Shown: positions 56,748-64,000 of the stretch, one piece after another
Position numbering within the stretch: position 1 is the first letter of the stretch
Layout: every line of letters starts with the position of its first letter
Assembly: GCA_037176705.1 (NCBI GenBank)
Contig: CM073899.1
Span: 3,348,001 to 3,412,000 of the forward strand
Direction: 5' to 3'
Length of the DNA stretch: 64,000 nucleotides
From: Molossus alvarezi
Taxonomy: Eukaryota > Chordata > Mammalia > Chiroptera > Molossidae
Notes under the pieces: generated by a model
Told to the model about the DNA's origin: nothing
Seen by the model: the letters and a program-made list of their open reading frames with translations, nothing else
Databases searched by the model: none
Made by a program: the position numbers and the translations under genes

Positions 56748-57854
56748 GTGGGCGCTGGGGGGCATGGGCTCAGACGCCTGGACGGTCCTTCTTTCCTCCC
56801 TTTCCTGCACAGTAGACACGCGCTGTCACCTTCGCAGGTGGGAACACTCAGTGCAAACCCTGGCTGTGGAGCCCGGCTAGGCCTCAAGGGGGCAGAGCTG
56901 TGCTGATCCGAGTTTACAGCCTGGATTCGGAGCAGGCTTTCCAGAGCTCGGCCAGGATCCTCGGACGTCTCCCTGTTGACATATGCCCGTGGGCGTCATG
57001 GCCTTTTTCCTGGCCAGCAAGCGGGCGTCTCCTCTCCGTCAGTGGTGGGCAGACTCCTCGAGCCCTCCGTCTGCGTTGTAGGTGTGGAAGGATCACTTGC
57101 AGTCGCTGTGGGAGGTTCTCGCCCCTCTTGTCGTTCTCAGAGGGCTCGGACAATAGCCATCTTTACTTCCCGTGGAGAAGTCCGGGTCCCAGTGCATCTA
57201 AAGGACCTCTGACCATTCAGCCTTCCAAAGATTTTATTACACATGCTTCCCAATTTTTCCCTCGGCAGGTTTGAGGATTAGAAGGGAGGGCACCCAGTCC
57301 ACCTCCCGTTTAAAACTAGAGAAACAAACCCAGATAGAGGCACGGCAGCTGAAGCCCACAGAGGCTTGGGTGCGTTTGGGGAGATGGCATCACTTTGCAG
57401 CTGAGCAGGGACTATTCCCAGGTCTGCTGATCGAATGTGCCCACGCGGGGACAAAGGTGTCCCCAGTGCTGGCTGATGCACAGAGGTCTGGACTCACCGT
57501 CCACAGCCTGGCTGGGGAGGTTCTCCGCCAGCAGCCCACCAGCTTTCCCTTTTGTTTCTTGGTGTTTGTAGAAAACAGCACATGAACCTCTTAACATTGT
57601 TCCTTCTTATATAAGGTGGGTCATTCTTGACACATTTTGCAACTATTCCTATAATCATGTGCATGTAAACATCTAATGAGGAGGGTGATCAAGACCCAGC
57701 TCTTGTTAAGGCTGCACCTGGCCCGTCAGCTTCGCACTGTTGGTGTTCATGGAGATCCGTCCTGTTAGTGGTGGGTGGTGGGTGCCTCTGGGCCTCTGGA
57801 CCCTTTAGGTCCTGCCCAGTAGAGATTCATTGGCAGGAGACACGTTAGGAAGAT

Positions 57855-58062
57855 TTTCTTTTCTTTATTGATTTGAAAGAGAGAGGGTAAAGGAGAGAGA
57901 GAGAGAAACATGGATGAGAGGGAACATGGATTGGCCGCCTCCTGCATGCCCCCCACTGGGTATCGGGCCTACAGCCTGGGCATGTGCCCCGACCCGGAAT
58001 CGAAACAGTGACTTCTTGGTGCAGGGTTGATGCTCACCCACTGAGCCACACTGGCCGGGCAG
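57855..58062 (-). repeat. Ves-type SINE, short-tail subtype
   Basis: TTTTCTTTTCTTTATTGATT tail side, ending AGCCACACTGGCCGGGC. Confidence 0.86.
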
Positions 58063-58675
58063 GACTATTTTCTATTAAGAAGTTTTCCTGTCCACTTACC
58101 ATCTGATTCCGTTGCCAGTTTTGGGGAGCATGTCTGTGAGGCAAAGTGCTGAAGTACACTCTGCCCGAGGGGCAGCATCTGGTGGACTTTTACAGAGAGT
58201 TCCTTGTGTCCCGTGTTTCCTGTTTCTGAGCAGACAGGATCCAGCATGGACACTGTGCTCACTTCGCCTGTCTTTGCAGAAACCACAGTCACAGCAATCC
58301 CAGCTCCCGGGCCCAGCGAGCCGCGTGCTGAGGCAGGCTGAGGGCTGTGTGCACAGGTTTCTCGTTTGCCCCAAGCACTGGGAGGGGACACGGGACTCTG
58401 AGGTCTCGGACCTGACAGCTGGGGCTTCAAGGTTAGAGTTTGTGCAAGGTCATGGGTGGTCAAGTGAATCCGAGCCCAGGGCTTCCAAATGCTGAAGGCT
58501 CTTCTCCCAGGCTGCTCCCCAGTTCAGGGTGGACCTCCACACGTCAGGTCCTCGTCCTCGGGGCAGCGTGACCTCGAGTGACTCCCTTTTGCACTCCAGC
58601 CAGAGTCTGCTGGGCCTTCATGTGCTCCTGCAAATCCGCCCGCGGACTCTCGCCGTCTCAGGGGTTTGCTTTCAC

Positions 58676-58775
58676 TCCCCACACACCCGGAAGCTCCATT
58701 CCTGCTGGCACACATTCCTCGGGGACACACACCCGGAAGCTCCATTCCTGCTGGCGCACATTCCTCGGGGCACCA
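58676..58775 (+). repeat. Short tandem repeat, about 47-bp unit x 2
   Basis: CACACACCCGGAAGCTCCAT followed by TCCTGCTGGC(A/G)CACATTCCTC occurs twice, 103 bp upstream of CA13 exon 3. A G-run (58,807-58,818) follows it. Confidence 0.85.
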
Positions 58776-58878
58776 CACGCCGAGCAGTTGGGGGGGGCAG
58801 GTGGCGGGGGGGGGGGGGCCGCACGCGGACACTTTTCCACTTTTCCTTGCTAACAACTCGAAATGTGTTGCCGTTCAG

Positions 58879-58997
58879 TCCTGCACGGGGGTCCGCTCAC
58901 CGGAAGGTACAGGTTGCGACAGTTTCATCTGCACTGGGGGTCGGCCGACGACCACGGCTCGGAGCACGTGGTGGACGGAGTGCGGTACGCCGCCGAG
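58879..58997 (+). CDS. CA13: CA13 coding exon 3 (zinc ligands)
   Basis: The acceptor is TTGCCGTTCAG and the donor GTAAGC. Residues 79-118: [20 protein letters not shown], then [21 protein letters not shown]95 and H97 (CA II His94/His96) are the first two zinc ligands in FHLHW. E107 (CA II Glu106) orients the active-site threonine. All are present. Confidence 0.97.
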
Positions 58998-61664
58998 GTA
59001 AGCCCCCACGCAGCTCCCCTCGCGCTGTCCTCTGGTGGGAGGGAAGGGGCGCGGGGGAGACTTCCTTGACTTCCCAGGTCCGAGCGGGCTGGGGAGCAGC
59101 CTGTGCCGTGACCTCATTTTGTGGTGAGTCTGTCAGCGCAGGAGCTGCAGGTGGCCCTGAGCCTGGGCGCGAGGGTGCCCCGCCCGCCGCAGGAATGGGC
59201 ACCTGGGGAGACGGAGCGACTGCTCTGGGAGCACTGGGAGCACAGGGCTGCGCGTACCAGTCACAGACGCTCTGCAGCCTCTGTCCCACTTCCCGAAGGG
59301 CCCGTGAGGAGGGACAGGAGAAGCCCTGGCTGTAGGCCCAGCTGTGTGCGTACTTGGTCCCGACACAGGTACGCACCAATGTCATGTCGAGTCCACGTGA
59401 CAGAGGAGAGAAAGAAGGGCAGAGGCCTGAGTGGGGAGGGAGACACACTCTCCTGCCCCTTCCGTGGCTGTCCATCCACAGCCGTGGGCTGGTTTCTCTT
59501 ACTCACTGAGTCGCTGGTGTGCAGAACACAGTCAAGTCTGATTTCTGTTTCGCCGGAGAGTTGCTCCTTCTCTCTCTGATTCGATTCCCTAAGAATACTC
59601 GGCTCGTTCTGACCCTCTGGCTAAAGGACGCAGCATAATGCGGTTAAAGCCTGCAGCTGGCCGTGACATGGAAGGATTAGCACAGGACGTGGCCAAAGCT
59701 ACTGTGGTGAGAACAGCGTGGCCGAGAGCCGTCTGGGCAGACGGAGCATGTCCCCGCTGGGCTCCAGGTCCTTCACTTCCTCAGGGTCACTGAGCGGGGA
59801 GTTAGACCCTCCCGTAGCCGCACTGTTCAGAGAAGCCAGCACACAGCAACCGACTTCCTTCTCGTTTTATTCTCCCACCACTGATGCACCTGCCGTCTGG
59901 GGCCGTGAACCCAAAGGTCATTTGCTCCCTGAGGCACTTGTCCCAGGCCAGGGGCTCCCAGAGTGGGAGCTGCTCTGTGACAGCAGGCGGAGATGCCCGG
60001 GCTGTGGCAGGCGAGGCCTCAAGTCAGTGCGGTGCCTCGGTTTATATCGTCGAGTAGTTGTCACGTTTGCTTAGTTTTGTGTGTAAACTTCGCCCGTTTG
60101 GACTCTCAGAAGCTCTGTGGGATGGAGAGCTGGCTTGTCACTTTCTGAAGCCGCTTGGGAAATGTGGCCCCCGTCTGCACACCAAGTGCAGACCCCAGGG
60201 AGGTTATTCTGCGTTGGCGAGTGGCCTCCCGAGAAGGACCCGGTCCTGGAATGTGCCAGAGGCGCGGAGCCCCGCCCTGCAAGGCTCCCTGTAGACAGTC
60301 CTTCTTGAAGTGGGCGGGGCTTCACTGGCATGCGGGTGAGTAGAGGGTCCTCGTCTCCTCAGGTCATTTGTCCCCGAACTCCTGCGTCCGTCCTCCATGC
60401 TCCCTAAGGACATGTTGGGGTCCCACCTCATCCTCCACCTTTGCCCGGCTTACTGTGCTCGGCCCACAGGAGTGCTGGGCGGGTGGGATGGTCAGGGGAT
60501 GTGTCCCTGTGGGGGAGCAGGTGTGAGCCAAGGAGCAGGCCGGGACAGCGTGGGCCCCCAGATCCACGCGTGGGGCTTGGGGTGAGAGAGCCCACACCCG
60601 GGAAGAAGAGAATGGCAGCACGACTGGAGTGTGGATGAGGAGTGGGGCTGGCAGGAGCTGGCAGGGCCGTGAACTGTCCTCGAAGAGCAAGGACACCGAC
60701 TGGCTTTGAATTGGAAAGTGATCCTTTTAGTATTTAAAAAGTGTCATTCAAGCTGTTACTAGAGGAGTGATTGGGGTGAAGCAGGAGTGGATAAGGGGGT
60801 CAGTGAGGAGGCTCTAGGGGAGACCAGGTGGCCTGGTTGATAGTGTTTGAGGGTAAGGAGGGGAGGGGCAGGTGTCTTCTGTGATACCGGGATTCTGCTG
60901 GAGAGAGAAGTCTGGCTTCCCAGTGTGCGGGTGTCCCAGGTGGGCAGTAACCACACAAACAAATGGGACCCGTGACAGGAGCTTTGCCATGTGGTCACAT
61001 CGAGTGGCCGAGTGGTCAGCAAGGGCCCCTTGGAGATGCTGCATGAACTGAGACTTGAATGACCAGAAGCCATCGAGAGAAAACCCAGAGAGAGCTTTCT
61101 GAGAAGCAGGCTCAGCAGGAGCAGCAGCCGCAGGCAGGACCGAGGTCGGCAGGTTCGCGTTGAGAGGACAGAGACGCTGGCTTCCAGGATTGGAATCAGT
61201 GAGACACGTCACAGCCACGTCCTGGAGAAGCGGTGGGGCCAGGCCGCGGGCGTCTGGGTGGGCAGGAGGTGCATCCGAGGGGGCAGGACGAGCGCAGCGG
61301 GTGGTCTGAGCAGGGGTGCCCAGCATGCTGCATGTTTTACAGAGCTCGGCGCCCCCTGTGGGCACAGGGAAGCTGGAGACAGGTCAGAAGGCCTGGAGGT
61401 GGTTTTCCTGCTACTTTGTACCTGATTTCAGGACCATCGTCACGTTGCGTCCTCTTAATAAATAAAAAGAAGTAGGAAAAAATGAAAGGAAAAAGCCATT
61501 TAGAGCTGTAACATATGAAATTTAATTTGGGGCTAAATCTGATGACTCGTGATAGTCCAGACAGAAGGACAGGCTGTGAATTGTGAAGGCTTCATCTCAG
61601 GAGCTACCCAGCTGCAACCAGAAGCTGATGGATGCCCACATGTGGGGGTATCTGACTGCAGTTT
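58998..61664 (+). other. CA13 intron 3, no recognised element
   Basis: Unique-looking DNA. A large number of open frames on both strands reflect GC content; none resembles a known protein. Confidence 0.4.
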
Positions 61665-61669
61665 ATGCC

Positions 61670-61985
61670 ATACATACATATATATGTGTGTGTGTATGTG
61701 TGTATGTGTGTGTATATATGTGTGTATATGTGTATGTGTGTGTATATGTGTGTATGTGTGTATATGTGTGTGTATATTTGTGTGTATATGTGTGTGTGTG
61801 TATATGTGTGTTTATGTGTGTGTGTATATGTGTGTATGTATGTGTGTGTATGTATGTGTGTGTATATGTGTGTGTATTTTTGTGTGTATATACGTATATG
61901 TGTGTATATACATATGTGTGTATACACGTGTGTATATATGTATGTGTGTGTATATATATGTATGTGTGTGTATATATATATGAGC
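61670..61985 (+). repeat. Compound (TG)n/(TATG)n microsatellite
   Basis: About 310 bp of alternating TGTG and TATA/TATG tracts (GTGTGTATATGTGTGTAT...). The long Cys/Val/Tyr frames here are repeat translations. Confidence 0.96.
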
Positions 61986-62093
61986 TTATTAACTACGTAG
62001 TTGATTGTAAAATTATGATTTAATATTAGATTTTTGGCACACTAGGTGTATTTTACATATCAATAGTATACAGTTTAAAAATACCTGTTAGCC

Positions 62094-62341
62094 CTAGTCG
62101 GTTTGGCTCAGCAGTTTGAGCGTTGGCCTGTGGACCAGAGAGTTCTGGGTTCAGTTCCCGTGAAGGGCATGTACCTCGGTTGTAGTTTGTCCCCGGCCCC
62201 TGTTGGGGTCGTGTGGGTGGTGACCAGTCAATGTGTCTCTCTCACATTGATGTTTCTCTCTCTCTCCCTCCCTCACTGCCTCCTGCCCTATCTGAAGATA
62301 CATGCAAAAATGTCCTCGGGGGAGGATAAAGAAATAAAAAT
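62094..62341 (+). repeat. Ves-type SINE, long-tail subtype
   Basis: GCCCTAGTCGGTTTGGCTCA head, CTATCTGAAGATACATGC extension, flanked by TAAAAATACC-like repeats on both sides. Confidence 0.87.
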
Positions 62342-63850
62342 ACCCAAGTTGAATAACACCCTTATTCAGCAGTTGTTTCCCAGTGGGGAGAACCCCATCG
62401 TTTCTGTTTTCTCCGGGGCTGTAATCACATCTTGCCACAGCTCAGATCACGGCACAGCTCAGTGCTTGTCGGGAAGCGTAGCTTTGCCCTCGGCTCACGC
62501 AAATGCCACGGGGGAGGCCAGCTCCAGGGAAGGGGCAGCAGCCAGTGCCAGGGGTGTGTGGGGGAGGGACGCGTGTAGACAGACCGAAGATGTGCTCTGC
62601 TGCCCGCAGGGCCCGGTCACTGCTCTTGACCCAGCGCAGGACACAGACTCCTCTCTTCACTTCCACGTCTGTTTCTGACCCGTGATGCCGTGAGCCTGCG
62701 GAGTCATCTCCCGTGTTTCTGTCTATGGGTGGTCTCCCACCAGGCGCGCGGTGTGTGGGCATCGGGCGTGAACAAGCTGCGGTCCTTCCAGCCCTCCCAG
62801 TGCAGCACTGTCCGTCTGTGAGCCGAGGGGTGTTCCTTCACCCGTGTCTAAGGGTCCTGCCTCGCCTTCTCACATGGCCTGGGCCCTGCTCCCTCCCGAC
62901 TGCACTGTCTCAGGGTGTGGAGGTCACTGCTTACGGTCACCCTTCTTCATCCAGAAAGCCTCCGTAGTCGTTGTCTGCGACGTGGAGCTACCTGGAAAGG
63001 ACCGGATACAAGCATGTGTCCGAGCAGACTAGGCCCACGGACAGACCCCTGAGCAGGAGGGCGACGTGTGCGTGGTCCCTCGGGTTCCTCCCTGGGGACA
63101 GGGTCCCTCGAAGGAGGTCCCATGGGAAGCCATCGCCCTCACAGGCCCTGTGGCTTCCATTTCGGTCTGTCCTTCCCTCACCAGGAACGGGACCCTCCAG
63201 GACTGGCTTCTGCCACTTGCCCGTGTGTTTAGGACACGGTGCCATGTGTGGTGGTGGGACGCCTGGCCACCGCCTGGCCACCTTTGGGTTTGTTACCTGT
63301 GGGCAGAGTGGGGGAGTTAGTGAAGCTGCTTTCCAGGGTTCCGGGCCCTCCACTCCTCCTCCCCTCGCCTTCTCCCTCTGACGCCCCTGCCTCCAGGACC
63401 AGCCTCTGCTCCCGGCTAACACGAGGCTCTGGGCCCCAGAAGGTGTGGGTGCGTGAGCACTGCGTGCAGCAGTGGCTCCTGAGGAGAATCCGCAGCTCAC
63501 GCCACACAGCCTTCAGCCAGTGACGAGCGCTGAGCCAGCGTCCCAGGGCCCACGACGTCCTCCCCGCAGGGTCGTCCTGGGCACCACGGACTCCCTACCC
63601 GCCTCAGCCTGGATGCGGCCACGGGCTGGGATCTGACCTCAGACTGCCCAGTGGCCGTCCCCAGGGTGGGAGACAAGGGGCCCTTGTCACCTGGGAACAG
63701 TGGCTGAGGTGGTTTGGATGCGGGCGGGTGGCAGGGTGCTCGGGCGCCTCTGAGGGAGCAGTGGGTCGGGGGTGTGTGATGCATCATGACACACGTGCAT
63801 GGCCCCAGAACCCCTGGGCATGCAGGTGCTGTGCCGTGTCCCCCCTGCAG
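62342..63850 (+). other. CA13 intron 3, last part
   Basis: GC-rich intronic DNA; no element recognised. Confidence 0.45.
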
Positions 63851-63946
63851 CTCCACGTGGTCCACTGGAACGCAGACAAGTACCCCAGCTTCGTGGAGGC
63901 GGCGCATGAGCCTGATGGACTGGCGGTGCTGGGGGTGTTCCTGCAG
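63851..63946 (+). CDS. CA13: CA13 coding exon 4 (third zinc ligand)
   Basis: The acceptor CCCCCTGCAG precedes CTCCACGTGG and the donor is GTGAGA. 32 codons, residues 119-150: [20 protein letters not shown], then [13 protein letters not shown]120 (CA II His119) in ELHVVHW, whose E ends exon 3, is the third zinc ligand. AVLGVFLQ is the conserved alpha-CA strand. Later exons are beyond the window. Confidence 0.97.
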
Positions 63947-64000
63947 GTGAGAGCCGCCCGTCCCGTCGGGACCGGCTACTCGGCCGGGTGCAGTGTCGGT

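Noticed and set aside
58529..59335. 268-codon plus-strand frame across CA13 exon 3
   Set aside because: It is out of frame with CA13, crosses both splice sites and a tandem repeat, and has no similarity to a known family.
61549..62023. Cys/Val/Tyr-rich 107-146 codon frames on both strands
   Set aside because: Translation of the TG/TA microsatellite.

Overview
This is nuclear DNA of a placental mammal, very probably a yangochiropteran bat. The evidence is split genes with GT-AG introns, CpG-island promoters, L1/L2 LINEs, and about twenty copies of a tRNA-derived SINE opening with CCCTGGCC and carrying a pyrimidine-rich CTCTCT tail, which I recognise as the bat Ves SINE. The gene order LRRCC1 - E2F5 - RBIS (C8orf59) - CA13 is that of human 8q21.2. 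Identification is by reading translated exons against remembered protein families; no alignment was run.

Layout. (1) 379-13,923, + strand: the last eight coding exons of LRRCC1, a centrosomal/centriolar coiled-coil protein (443 codons, ending at a TGA). Its introns hold four minisatellites, a SPIN-like hAT MITE with a perfect 8-bp target duplication, and an old Tigger element. (2) 13,924-16,590: LRRCC1 3' end and old L1 debris. (3) 16,590-33,465, + strand: the whole of E2F5, from a CpG-island promoter through eight coding exons (336 residues) to an AATAAA. Intron 3 is a textbook U12-type AT-AC intron and contains a G-rich minisatellite. (4) 33,440-44,560, - strand: RBIS, convergent with E2F5. 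Two coding exons are clear; the probable promoter is a CpG island at 44.35-45.45 kb. Its 5' intron has been expanded by a nearly full-length but dead L1 that carries three SINE insertions. (5) 45.5-52.3 kb: intergenic, with SINEs, L2 and L1 remnants. (6) 52,551 to the window end, + strand: the first four coding exons of CA13, a cytosolic carbonic anhydrase with all catalytic residues covered so far intact. CA13 intron 1 contains an RPL23A processed pseudogene with a SINE inserted in its tail.

The genes do not form an operon or shared pathway. LRRCC1 acts at centrioles, E2F5 is a pocket-protein-binding transcription factor with a known role in quiescence and multiciliated cells, RBIS acts in 60S ribosome assembly, and CA13 handles CO2/bicarbonate. 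I found no unknown gene system. The most notable signals are the AT-AC intron beside a G-rich array, the SPIN-like insertion, an apparently frameshifted and extended RBIS C terminus, a head-only SINE copy with an exact target duplication, and the density of minisatellites. Most of the long open frames in this window come from tandem repeats, not genes.
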